Position numbers and translations under genes: made by a program. This document shows positions 22,306-36,500 of a stretch of 64,000 nt of DNA, one piece after another. The first letter of the stretch is position 1. Every line of letters begins with the position of its first letter. Source of the stretch: Hepsetus odoe (lineage: Eukaryota > Chordata > Actinopteri > Characiformes > Hepsetidae); NCBI GenBank assembly GCA_017165825.1, contig CM029369.1, forward strand, positions 14,754,955 to 14,818,954. Reading direction: 5' to 3'. The notes below the pieces were generated by a model. That model did not search any database and was not told the DNA's origin. It worked only from the letters and a program-made list of their open reading frames with translations.

Positions 22306-24594
22306 AAAAACACAGCATAATAAACATAGATAATTATTGGTAGTGCTGTTCAGTTCATGATTTCTCTCTCCAGTGCCACTAGCACTGCAACCTACTTTCA
22401 TTTCCCTGTCTGAAACACAGACCTGTACATGAGCCAATGGCAGCACTCCGGTCAGATTGATCAGGAACTTCAGGCTCCAGCGCTCCCAATTTGTGCGCTA
22501 ACCACAGGGCTTTATTACACAGTCAGTACACCGTCACAATGTTTATGACTCTGCAGTAAAAGCACCACCCTCATGGTCCTTTATGTTGTTTAAAACCAGA
22601 TGTTGGACAGTAGTGCAAAAAAGTACTGATACTTTTTTGAGTTTAGTATAAAAGGTAAAGCATTTGCCAAAGAACAAGTGAGAAAGTGCATGATGGATGA
22701 GGTGGGTAGCTGTTGGGTGTATAAAGGAAAGGGTGTTTCTCCTTCATCCACTCTCTTACTCACACACAAACACAGACATAGCCTGCCTGGCTGAGTTGAA
22801 ATCGGCCTAAGTAGACCTATTATCCAGCCAGATGTTAAATATAACCTCAACAACTTGACACCAACGCTCTCAAGTTCAGTGAACACCCTGGAAATCTGTT
22901 CTACTTTCTCCTCCAAGTCCAACAAACAAACTTTTTTTTTTTTTTACCCATCACACCACATGCGTTGAAACCTATTTGATGGGTGACAATCATCTCATTT
23001 AATGTTTACTTTTGTTTTTTTTTAATCTGCAAAGTTTCACACCTAGCAGAAGCAAATACATTTGTTCACTGCATTCAGTACATCAATGAGGGATGTGTTC
23101 ATCTCCAATATCATTATATTCAATACCCTCCTTAAAAAAAAAAAAAAAAAAAAAAAACATTAGTGGATATAAATTCAGGAATCCAATTAATGAACAAATA
23201 TTTAATGTTCCATCCGAAACAACCTCTCCCCTGTTGCCTAAGGGTTGCCCTCAACCTTTAAAAGCTTTTCAGCACACAAACACACCAGCTGCAGTTTTAT
23301 TTAACTCCATATCAGTTGGCACATGCCCGGATTTGTTTCCCATTATTTATGACAAACATGAGAAGGAATCAAACACTCCTGTTACCTGTAAATGCCCACA
23401 CTCCAATAATTCCCAGTCACTGTCTAAAGTCTAAAGTTCAATGGGCCTGGATTTTAAATGTACTTAAATTTAATTTTCCCTCAGGGATGGGTTTAACAGC
23501 AGACATGACTTTAAGGCAGTGGAAAAAGGTTGATGTGGCTTTAAAGGTAGTGCGGGGGGGGGAACAAAACAAAAAAAAAAAAGCCCACGACAACCACCAC
23601 CTTTTGAGGTTTATCAACTGATTTATACAATAACTGATTGGTCAGTCATTTGTTATAATCTTTTATGGTCTGTTGTACTGGAAGCAGTTCTTGGCATATT
23701 CTGACTGGATGCATGAGATGGACTCAGATTTAGGTACCACCCTAAAGTGGCCACAATCCCTTCCAAATTAAACAAGACACTCTTCAATACAGTGTTATTG
23801 AATTCCCATTGAATATATGGAGATGTGCACATGGAAATATGTGCAGATATAAGTTAAAGCACACAAACTATTGAGTGGCTGTAAGTCTTATTTTTCTTTT
23901 TATAAATCTGGATCTAATATACATTGTGCAAAACAAAAGGTAAGAAAGTTATTGCTCTGTTAGTACCAAAATACAGTATATTCTCATATAAATTCATACA
24001 CTGACTGCTGTACAGGTGGTACAATTATTTCCTTTTGTTTAGGCTGCCGGTTTAGATGGCTGTGAAAGGCACTCCTGTTACAAAACAAAATGCACATACA
24101 CAATCAATGCCTTACTGTGTATAATGTAAAGTACACTGCCGCTCTCATTATGCGGTTATGGTTAGAACCAGAGTGAAGTAGAATTGGCAAATTAACACAG
24201 GCAGTCTGGCGTGGGGGGAAGCAACTCTGTCTTTGTCATGGACATGTTTTAAGAAACCATCTGAGCTCTTCCTTATCAGAAAAAAGAAAGCACAAGCAGT
24301 CCACCATATCAAAGAACTAGAATTCAAATATTAGTCCTCATGAAAGAACCAGAAAAAAGTTCAGGTCCTAAATCGGAGGGGAAAGGAAAACAAAACAAAC
24401 AAACAAAAAAATCCTCTTCCCCTCAAAAACAAACACAAAAACAAACAAATAACCCAAATCTACCAATCAGAAAAGTCTCTAATTGCAGTATGACAAGTCT
24501 TACATCACAACGTTTTCTGTTCCACACAAAACTGTAAACAGTGCCTACAGGACCGGTCCTGCCGTGTCCCCAATCCCAGGCAGCAGGTAAGGGA
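22306..24594. other. Intergenic stretch and probable itgb5 3' UTR
   Basis: No independent gene is seen. The right part, adjoining the itgb5 stop at 24595, is presumably 3' UTR. A TTTATT (AATAAA on the gene strand) at 23296-23301 is a possible but distant poly(A) signal. The stretch also holds a run of about 24 A residues (23134-23157) and CAAA-type simple repeats near 24395-24450. Open frames such as 22590-22925 (minus) and 23093-23434 (plus) have no recognisable motifs. Confidence 0.5.
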
Positions 24595-27500
24595 TCAGTG
24601 GACTCCATTGTATGACTTGCTGTGCATTTGGAAAACTGTCTCCACTGGGTGAGTGGAGATGGGCTGTTTGTAGAGTGGGTTGGAGGCCTGGGAGGAATAG
24701 AGGAATGGACAGAAAGAGAGAGGAAGAGAAAAACAGAGGGGAAACTAGGTCAGATGGGTTCATTGAAATGCACACAGTGGTCGTGCAGACCAACCACAGG
24801 CTTTAAACCAGAGCCTCAGAATGATTGCCATGACTGAATTGTTCTCCTAACAGATTGGAGTGCTCCAAGAAGGAGTATGGTTTCAATCAGTGTTTTAGGA
24901 CGATTTAGTCTTTAAACCAGAACATCAAATTGTTTACATTTAAGCACTGAAGAGTATGTGGATGTTCTGTTTCGTCACAGAAAGCATGAATGGAATGTTG
25001 GGACTGGCAAAAAAAAAAAAATGGACTTTTTAAATTCAGCTGATGTTTATGGTACTCTTAAAATAATCACTTTAATGACACGATCAGTTAAAGAATAAAA
25101 AAAATGTACATTATTTTAGTGCTACTAGCCCTTTCTGCAACCTTCAGTTTAATACAACAGCTGGTAACATATTAATTAGGCTCTTACCATCTCATACCGC
25201 GCACGTGAGCGTGCGCTTTGGAAGCGAGCAAATTCACGCCGGTCATGAATGGTGATGACCAGCTTCCAGATGGCCAGCAGCACGATGCCAATCAGCAGGA
25301 TACTGCCCACCACAGCTAGCAGCACAGTCAGGGCATCAGGAGAAGAAGCGCACTCTGAAAATACAGACAGTTACTCACACCAGTCCTATCTAATAGCTAA
25401 TTATCATTCCTTTCTTAAGCTGAATCAGCTGTAGCTCAGGGGCCTTTGAACTGGATAACTATGACAGAAAAACATAAAACTATGCACTGCTCAGTGGTTA
25501 GTGTTAAAATGGATTACCATTTGCAAGTAGTAAGCTTCAAATGTGCAAAACAACATAAAATTCAAAATATCTTATCAGTCCTCTCTTTCACAATGTTGGC
25601 AGTAGTGTGGGATATATATATATATATAAAAATATATATTTAAAAAAAAAAAAAAAAAAAAAACATATCACACACACACACTTTTTTTTTTTATTCTACA
25701 CACTGACCTGGCTCCTTCAGGGCAATGAGAATAGACTGGCCTGAGGCATGCTCTGAATAGGTGAACTTCATCACACAGTCATTTTCAGTCTTATACAGGC
25801 ACAGCACAGTGCTTGGGTCATCTGTGTCTGAGGGAAAGACAGAATGAGGGGTTAGAGGGGAGGAAACGGAGAACAGTCTTCTTCCTTAAAACATCTTGCC
25901 AAACTGTGTCTGAACCTCAAGAAAAAACATGCAAAAAAAACATGCAAAACCTCCAGACCAAACCCATGATACTGAAGGCCTTTCAGTGAAATCATTTCTG
26001 GACAGCAGTCTGCATTCCATATCAAACACACTGATGTATCACAGCTCGAAAAATACACCTATTTCTTAAAGTCTGAAGCACTAAGAAGTCACTATGTTAC
26101 TTTGCTGCTGCATTACTCCACTGTGCTAGAATGTTCTGAAAAGTACAGATGGAGTCCATTATGGAAGTCAAATGTTTGAACTAACAACAAAATATTGTGA
26201 AACAGCCATGATGCATTCCTGTAAGACTACAGACCATAACAACATGGAAAGACCTTAAAAATAGATCTGCAAGGGCTTTAAATTTTTAAGTGCCGTCAAG
26301 CATGTGAGCATTAAAGTGCCCAAGAGGATGACTTTTTAAACTTTGCTAGACTGGATGTAAAATGGTTCCTGTAGCTAATAATTTTTTCATAGAATCATCC
26401 TGCTAATAGGTGCCCAAGAAAATCGAAGGAAGAGAACAAATACTGAAATACTCCAGCCCCCTATACACATGCATTATTATTTAGAACATCTTACACAACA
26501 CATGTAAATATTTTCCACATATAAATTTCATAGAAAATAAGTTTGTTTTCAATTATTAGTTGCGGAATGAAGTATGCTTGTTTCTTCTCCAATAAAATGA
26601 CTGTTTCAGGGATGCAGGGTACTTATGATGGCCGCCATATTTGACCACCCCTTGCATCTGCTTATTATGAGGTTTAACGTTAATATCAGGTGTACACATA
26701 GGTATAACCAGAGAACTCTATTCAGATTGGCTGATCCAAGTGATGCAAGGGGTAGCTTTTACAGGCTCAATGTGTTATTACGGGTTGCCGGGAAACACAC
26801 GGAGAGCCAAAAAGGATACTCTAAACATTGCTTTCTAAATGCTTTTTACGGTCTACTTTTAAAACTGTCTGATAACTCAATTTTTTTCCTAAAATCTATC
26901 TTCTTATTTTGAGGTGTTGCACAAATTACAGAGAGAGCAGAGAGAATAAAAACTCCAGCACGTAAAAAAAAGAAAAGAAAAATGCAATGTGTTTAACAGT
27001 GCAGTAGATCTTTGTACTGTTTCATTGCCCTGTCCAACTGGCATTTTTTTTTCCCAATGCAATAAATACACATGATGTATTTTCAATACAATTCACAATT
27101 TACAATCACAATTCATTGTGATTTCATGCTCATGTGCATCTGCAATTTATGCACTCTAGGGTATTGTACTGTTATTGTATGTTGCATTACGGGCAAGAAG
27201 AACTTCAGAATTATATCCATTGGGCAAGTGGCACAATGGATAGCATGTTGGACTAAGGATCAGAAGATTCTAGGTTCAGCTCCTGGCAGGTTCAACACCC
27301 GTTTCTTGGGCAGCAGTGGACACAGTTGTTAGGGACTAGACTCAACAAGATCATGGGTTCAAATCCCAGACCAGTAGGTTGCCCTGAGGTACCCCTGAGC
27401 AAGGTACCGTCCCCATCAGTACTCCCTGGGCACTTTAAATATTTGCCCCCTACTGCACAGTGTGTATGGGTGAAAAGCAGAAGCTGCATTTTGTTGGGTC

Positions 27501-30500
27501 TCACTGTGTGCTGTGCTGCGTTTCACAATGACAGTCACTTTCACTTAATTCCAAAGCAGACAGGTTACAATAATGAATGATAGACCCATTAAATGGGTGT
27601 GCAGTTTAGAAGGTGGCCAGGCAGCTCAAAGTAAATCAATGCCTATGAGAATCCAGAAGAGGAATGGTATCCTGAGTGACAGTTAATTCCAGGATTAGGA
27701 ACAGTTCTGATGAGTAGGGAAACTAATGTTTAACAGTGTTGTAAACTGTCTAGGTGTCAGGATCACTGCTGAAAGGCAACAGTGCCCTCTTTTTGCAAAA
27801 TAAGCACTTTTTAGAGGTTTTTCCCCCCCGCAAGGAGTTGGACAAGAGATGCTGCATAAAAGTTGTTACGCAACAGGCTAATTAAACGAGGGAACAAACT
27901 GAAAACTCAACATGAATAAAAAATAAACTCAAGTAAAGTTATAAACTCAACTCTTCCTCTTCATAGTGGGACTCTCCCTCTAAGCATGAAATATCTCTGC
28001 ATGGGGTACAACAGTGTGACTGCTCTGACATCAGAACTGCTGTAGGCTTTCTTTACTGTAGAGTAGTTTGTGGAAAGCTGACCTCACAATGTTTCAGTGA
28101 CGATCCTGTATTTCCTCAACATATCAGAAAAGATATAATGATCACAAATGCAAAATTAGATGAAGAATCCAGCAAAGTATAACAGAACTGTATTACTAAT
28201 GGCGCTGTAAACGGTGTAAAGCGATAAACACTACTTGCTGGGAAGATCAGTTCATTAGACCGAGCAAATATTGTGTTTCATGGGTCAGCATTATTGAAAT
28301 GTAGCAATTTGAAGTTAAAGATGGTATGATATTTCTCAAAACAACAGTTCCATAACTGTGTATGAGTCCCTATGTATATACTCACTGAGTGTTTCCTTGA
28401 ATTTGATCTCATCCTTGCACATACGCTGGCAAGTATGGTTATCTGCAAATTTCCCAGGGCTGTGGCGGCACTCAATGCACTCCCTGAAAGACATTTGTCA
28501 TTATAAAATCACAAATCATCCATGTCACCCATGACTCAGTAACAGTACACTGCTAGCCTGATAGGTCGGAGTTTAAAACCAGAACAAGAACATGACCACA
28601 GGAAATAAAAATCCAGTCCCCGAGCACTGAAAAAAAACTAATACATGCCACATGTCCAGAGATGCATGTGGGAGGATCATCAAGGACTGATACTGAAGAT
28701 TTCTTTAACTAACCAGAAAACCAAAAGTCAGGCCTTATGATGAACAGAGTGAATGCAGATCAGAACACCTGCAATGATTAGGAGTCAAGAGGTTACCTAA
28801 GGAATGAAAAACTTGCTCTTATCTTATGGTACCATGTGTTTGTATAAAGGAGTCAACAATAAGTACCAGGGTGATTTATAAAGCATGCTGGACATAAACT
28901 ATTGATCTTACAATATTAAGTTTAACTGAGAGGCCTTTGTAACTTTGAGTAAATTTTAATACATGTCTTAAATCAAGTCATAATCAAGACAGCGAACAGA
29001 CTTTGAAATAAGGAAGTAAGGATAAGGAAGGAAACAATTCTATTTCAAGGGATTGTTATTGTATAAAAAATTATTCAGAGGAAAAAATGTCTCATTTAGA
29101 AGAATTTGTTTATGGAATTACATAAAAACTAAAGCATCCCAATATTTGCCTGTTGAGCCGTCAGCAGCTTTGTCCCACCATTTCACACACACACAAGTTG
29201 TAAAACATGTTTAGCCTTTAATAAAGGCAGACTAATAACAACACTAAATCATTCTGAGTGATAAAGGTAGAAAATGTTAATATAGAAATTCTATATTAAT
29301 CTATATTAATTAATTCTATATTGAACCGTTGCAGTAAGGCAAAACTGTGGCATACCTCTTTGTGGCACATGCATCAGGGCAGGTGGGGCACTTTTCGCAT
29401 GTGTCACCAAATGATCCAGGCTCAGTGCATTGGCATTGGCCACAAACACAGCTGCCACGCCCACTGCACATCCTGCCATCCTCAGACACACACGGGTCAG
29501 TCTCAGTGGAGCAGTTACAGTTGTCCCCAATGTAGCCAGCATGACATTTACACTCCCCACAGTGACAATCACCATGACCTACAGTGGAGAAAGAGAAAGA
29601 GGAGGGGGAGGGATGGGGAGGGGCACAGTTTAAGATCTGATCTCTAAAGAAACTAATTAAAAATTAGGATTGGATGTATTTAGGTGTGGTTTATACAGAG
29701 AACCTTTTCCGCTGCAAAAGTACACCTAAATTCAGTGAATGCCGAACGCTGAATATATAAAAATAAAAATAAAAATTACCCAACCAGGCTATATATAGGC
29801 TATATAAAACTGGATATTACCGAAAGTTAAGTCAACGCACTTGGAGAAGCAAAGGTTGTCATTTATCCATTTGAACAAAACCTTAATTTTATCTGTAACA
29901 ATATTAATGATTTATCTAAAGCAATAGCATGCTTTAGGCATTGTTCTTAAAATAACCACTGATCATGGCCCAAATCAGCACAAAACAAGTGGAGGAATAA
30001 CCCTGCAAATGAATGAAACATTGATGTGTGATTGCAATGGAGGTCATGTAAGGCCAGCGGGGCAGCTGATATTACAGCGCTGAAAATCACTGTGTAAACA
30101 CAAATTAGTTGTGCAGCATTAAGAGACAGCTACCACGGTGCAGATGACATTCTTAAACAAGACAAGCTTTCATGCTAGGGCAGACAGCTGCTGAGGTGAA
30201 CTGAAGTGTTGTGCTTTCCCTCTCCCCACTCACTCATTGGCTCAGTTTGTTAAGCAAAAGTAATTTTAAAGGAATATAGGAAACCTCTTGGTCAGTTTCT
30301 AGGTACAGCCAATAATGACTAACTTCTGTAAGGTTAAACATAATATTTAAAAAAATGAATAGTAAAAAATAGTAAAAAATTACTATTTTTGGACTGTCCT
30401 GGATAAAATGGATTCAGGATCTCATGTATACGCCGCGTCAATGTTGAAAAAAGCTCATGTGTATATCATTTTACCTACCTAGAACCTAGATTTCAGTATT

Positions 30501-33500
30501 AACCAATACTGTCTATATAACATTTACATTTGCGGCATTTAGCAGATGCTCTTATCCAGAGCGATTTACATGTCCTAATTACAGGGACAGTCCCCCCTGG
30601 AGCAACTCAGGGTTAAGGGTCTTGCTCAGGGACCCAGTGGTGGTAGTCCCAGAGGTGGGATTCGAACCGGGGACCCCTTGATCCAGAGGTCCACAGGCAA
30701 GTACCCTACCACTAGACCACCAACACCCATATAAAGGATTATTTACCCTCAATCTAAATGCTGCGTTTAAAAATGGTCAAGATTTATGATCACTAATTCA
30801 TATCAGCTTTAGAGTGTTGACTACCTTAATCATTCAATCAGTTGAGGGAACATTTTAAGCTTTGCCATTCAGACTTTCTGTATCTACAACTGAGAAACAT
30901 TTTTAATAAAACAGAGGATGGAATGGCCTCAGAACCTACCTTAGTAAAAAAATCATGGGAACATTTTAAAAGGAAGGGGAGATAAAAGCTTTTAGTCTTT
31001 AACCACAATAACACTGCAAGAACAGAGAGATGGAAGAAATGAAATGAATACTGTTTCATCACAGGAAATATGACAAGAAAATCTGATGCACACTTGGTAA
31101 CCAACTCAAACGAGTTATTATTGATTAATACTAAAAATGACAATCAGACCCATCTTTTAGTCATGTCCCAAGATAAAATTGTTTTGGGATGATGTTTAAT
31201 ATGCTCTTAGTGAGATATTTCGTTACGGTTTCATTAAAGACTGTTTTTGAAGGTATTAATGAAAGAGTTACAATATATTTTGAGCAAGTATTACTAAGCA
31301 GTGATAAAGTATATCACAATAAAGTACTTAAAGCTTGTTAAGACTTGTTCAGATTTATTAAAAACGCTGCAGTCCTCCTCTGGCTATAATAACCCAGTGT
31401 GTACCAAGACAATAAAATTAAGTAAAAGCTCACACTCAAAAATATATGAATGTGCTTATCCATTTAAAGCTTTAAAATTGTAATTAAATTTTAAAATCAA
31501 TTCTAAAAGAAACAGGCAGCCATTGTCGTGCTACTGGAATAAGGGTAATCTGTTCTTCTAGTGTACAGTAGTGTATACTGCCAGTATTGCTATTTTTAAG
31601 AAATCCTGTGAAAAGTGCATTACAGTCCAGGTGTTCGAAAACAAAATCATGTATGAAATTCTCAGCATCTTCGATGTTAAGAAATTGTCTTACACGGGCC
31701 GCATTTCTCAGAAAGAAAGCAGCCCTCACGATATTGTAAATTGACAGTTTAATTCGCAGTTTAAAAAAAAAAGAAATACAAATTGGCCATACTAGACCCA
31801 GATTGCTGTTAAAAACTTTCCCCTCCTTGCTTGTATACCAATAAGGAGACTTTCACTTATTTCTTGATTTTAATTTATGATTTAATTCTTTGCAACCACC
31901 TTATAATACTCAAAATAAATAAATGAAAATTATTTACAGCCCTAGGATCATCTGTCATTACAGATATGTATAACTAATTAGCACGGTCTCCGTGCTCTGC
32001 AATAATTTTACCATCAGTACTAAAGGGGTGCGGGTAGAAATTGAGCTGTTGTTGGCCGGAGGATAAGGAAGAAATGGAGAAGGTTGATCTGTGGTGGCGA
32101 CCCCTAACGGGGACAGCCAAAGGAGTAGGAAGGTCATTGAGAGGTCAGCCTGCTAAATATGAAAAAATCTTTAAAAGCTGATTAATTACATGGAGCATTC
32201 TGGGGTACTGATAACTGCTATTAACTTACTTTTCCAGCACAGACTTTCAGCTTTAGGGCACCTTCTTTTAAGGTGCAATAAACATGCTTATCTCTTCATG
32301 GTCCATTCTTAAAAATCCAATGATATAATATTGTCCGCAATGTCCAACAGTAAAAATTTGCACTAAGGCCTCTCGAAATTACTAAATCTAATGCGTGCCC
32401 TTGTTTGTGGGTAGTACCAGTAACGCTGTGGTTGTCAAGATTCTGAAAGTTCCCAGTAATGAACAGTAATGATAAATTAAAGCAAAGCTATCGTGCTAAT
32501 AAATAAAAATCACAAGTTATTAAACCTGGTCATAGTTGGTAAAACAAAGACAGCATTGACATGCAGTTGAAAAACACTTCGGTGGATTAAAGAGTCGTGA
32601 CTGACAACTGCTACAACTCATCTGATTACCTTTATAGTTCGAAAAAAAATGTGGATGCAGTTTCATCAAGGACACTGACCCCTCTGAGCCTAAGCATATA
32701 TCAGTCATAAGCCCAAAATGAGAGCCTTTAAATAGGGGATCATCAGATCTTTCGCAAAAAAATAACCAAAACATTTTGGGCGTCTTGCACGTGATGCTGC
32801 ATAGTGAGATTTGAGTTTCTTCTTCTTTTTTTTTTTTTTAATTCATACTTATATTGCTCTTCATAGTTTATTACAGGAGGTATTGCAAGAGATACAGTGT
32901 GTAGTTGAGATGGGGTTACAATCTATTCTCTTTTGTTTGCTCAATGATCTACTAGTCACAAACCATTCTTATTGTCCACAACATGTGACAAACGGGTCAA
33001 AAAGAAGGAACAAACAAAGCAAACAGCATAGGCCTCATCAGAGATAAACAAGGGGTTGTCTTTGGGAAATCCACCCCAACAATCCTGATCTGTACCTTGT
33101 ATCTAATTTGAAGTTTGTCTGGAGTAAATACTGAATCTGAAAAAGACCAATATAATCTAGGTGGGTGATTGTCCCAAGGATGAAAGGAGGTCACTGAACC
33201 ACTTTAGCCTACCACAGCAGCCTAAAAACTGCCATCTATCCCAGGACATCACATCACCATAAATTATAGAGAGGAAAGCAAGAACTAAACCAGCCAAAGA
33301 TAAACCATCTTTTGCAGAATTATTTTAGAAAACTGGTGGATTTGGTCTGTGGGTGAGAGCTCGTAAAAATAAATAAATAAATAAACCTGTAATGACATTC
33401 TGTGACTTACAGAAAAGAACCACACCTAATAAACGGTCATTCACCATTTGCAGTACACGGTTATTGGCAATCTCGTGTGCAACAGTGAGTCACATTCATA

Positions 33501-36500
33501 GAATGTTTCTATTGAAACAGAGCGAGACAGGTTTCCAGAATTCTCACACAGCCATTTCCCAGTCTTCTGATTTGAAAAGGCAAGTTCTGGAATGTTTGGT
33601 TCACACCTGTTTCCTGAATCTCCATCAAAAGAGACAGAGTGACAGACTGCAGACAGCAAGAATAAAGAGCTGAAATAATGCTTTAAAAATTCAAAAGCAA
33701 CTCCTATGCAGGTTTTAACATGCATGCAACTATGATAATGTTATACTGGGAAAAAAAAAACAAAAATACACTGTCATGAAGATTTTTACTACAGCCTTCA
33801 TATGATACAACAAATACAGCATGAATCTGGATCGAGGGCAAGGCAAGCAATTACACTCCGCATTCTGCATTCTGCCTGATTCAGGTCACTGAGTAATTGT
33901 GCATCATGGACCACTGCTGTGCCAGAAAAGCCAATCCATGCTGCAAAGCCTCTGGGAAAGAGACTTGCCCAGTTTACCACATACACAGTTAGAGTCACAA
34001 CATTCAGACATGGGGAGGAGTCCAAAGCCACAGTGCCACAGAGCAATGGAAATTATAGCAGAGCTCAAATATCACCTTGATTTGAGGGTGTTAAATTTCA
34101 CAGAGAAGATGAAGTGCTAGCTGGTGAGTGGCTGTGTTTAGCAGTGACTTCTAAGAAATATATTATATATATAAAAATATAAAAAAACACAACCCACTGC
34201 TGCTCATGTGTAACATTAAACAAAAAATAAATGTCACATAAAATGTCACATATGGTTCAAATAACTCTAATATCCTTTAAGCATAAGATTGTATAAACTA
34301 ATGCCCTAACACTCATTTATGAATGTGATATGGGACAGTTGTATGGATCAAAAACACCCTTAAATGCAATAAATTCCAGAAAGTGTTGCAAAAGCAATGG
34401 CCTACATTTGCGAATAAAGTGACTGAGAACATTTACAGTCCCACAGACACTGTGCTTAAAATGACTGCTCAGAACCTGACATGGGAAAGGTAAACTAACA
34501 GACAGCTTCTGAGAGAGCTGCTTTGCCTTAAAATAAACTCAGACTCTCCTCTGAGAGTTATTTCTGAGGTCTGGAATGTTTGGTAAGCTTTCAGATATTT
34601 CCTGTAAGATGTTTGAATATGCATGCCAGGTCCAGTTTCATGCAGAAACATAAAAAACGGTCTCTCTCTAGACAAACACAGTGACTTTTCGTGTGCTATA
34701 TCCAGTGTTTGTTTTAAGTAGGAACGCATTTTGAAATTCTTGTTCAAATGTTCCTCACATTCGGGCAGCTGTCATTAAAATACATGTTCAGAGGAAAAAT
34801 CTGGCTCCTGTAGCTGGCCCATTGCTCATTAAATTGGCTGTCCATCATGTCGCACCCACTGCACAGTCAGGTGCCGTAGAACAAAGACAAGATAGGAAAA
34901 GACAACAGAACACAAAATGGATTAGATTAAAAGCCAGGGAACACTGTGGTGGCTTTTTTACACTGTACTCCGAGAGTTCAAGGGCATGAAATGATCCTAA
35001 GCTTACTGTAGATCTTCCAGATAGCACATCTAAAGCTAACCAAGTACAACAAAGCATTGTTTTCTTTCAAAATCCATGTTTTTAATGTAATACCAGTCAT
35101 GGTTTAAGTCTCTGCTTATTCTATACATGCCATGTGTACACATCATTCACCATAAAACACATTCCAGAATTTAACTGTCTGACCTTCTGACCGGTCCTAG
35201 TCTTTATTTTTGCAATGATCCTCTGGCCCCACACAGGAAGAAGATAAAGTGCTACTCTTGGGGTCTGAAGGAGGAAGTGCCTTTAAAACTGCTTTTTTCC
35301 ACCCTTGCTAGCTCTGAGAGTGCCGAAATGAGATGTTTGGGATATTTCACTACAAGTCCACAGTGTTGTTCAGTTTCTCCAGCACACACACACACACACA
35401 CTTGATAAACTGAACCCGAGTGGTGTGCCAGATCTAAAGGAGCTAAAATTACAGGAAGAACGGAGAGATATTTGGCTCTACATCACATTATCCATGAGCC
35501 GTGTCAATGAGTTCACAACCATTTCTGCTTTTGTTTAGACTTGTCAGCAAGGCTTGACAGACAAGTATTTCTGGTAAAATCAAAGAAGAAGAAACAAAGC
35601 ACACTACCACAAAATGACCCTCTAACAAGACCTTGAAATTCCTAATTTTATCAGTCTTAAATAATTCACAACTTATTTCCCTGAGAAAGTACTGACAAAA
35701 AATTGTAAACATTTACTGTGCACAACTAATCTAAAGTTATGATTTCTAGAAACTTTTTGAATAATGTTTTATTTCATGGAATCAAGAGTAACTGCTTTCA
35801 AACATCTGCAAAATATGAAAGTGAAAAAAATTATCCTCTATAAAAACACATACTAAGGCTGGTCGAATATGTCAAAAATAACCATCCTTATTCCTTAGGT
35901 TAATATGAAGAACGCAATTATTTAACATTTCTCATGGACTTTGCAAACATCATGCATGCATTGAATTTTAATAAGCTAAGCAATGAAAACAGGATACCCT
36001 GTCGAATGAAAGCATGCACTCACACACGTCCCTCAAAATATCTTTTTTCAAGATAAAGGCAGTTTATTTACTGCCTTAATATTTATTCCCAGAATTAATA
36101 CGTCCAGGCAGAAACAAAATGCATAAAAAGCAATAGGTGATAGATCGGTACAGCCTATATGACAGAACCACAAAATACTCTGGTTTCAAAAATGTTTAGT
36201 GAAGTTTTGACTGGTTGAGTAAATCTCTAATAGGGTTTAAAAACAGTGCTGGGTTTTTCATGATGCTGAGGGTGTGCAGTTTATTTTTTACTCCTCTTAG
36301 AACCAATGTTAAATACAATCGGTCATGGATGTGATCTGTCATGTTACTTGTGAACAAGCCCTTTCATTTCAGAGTTAAAAGATTCTCCCAAGCTTGATGC
36401 ATTCCCCAACCACCTCTAAAACTCTCAGTAGGCTGTAGGCGTTTGTTTCTGACCGGCAGCTTAACTTCCCTTCCACAACCAGTCTAGCATAACAGACTGC

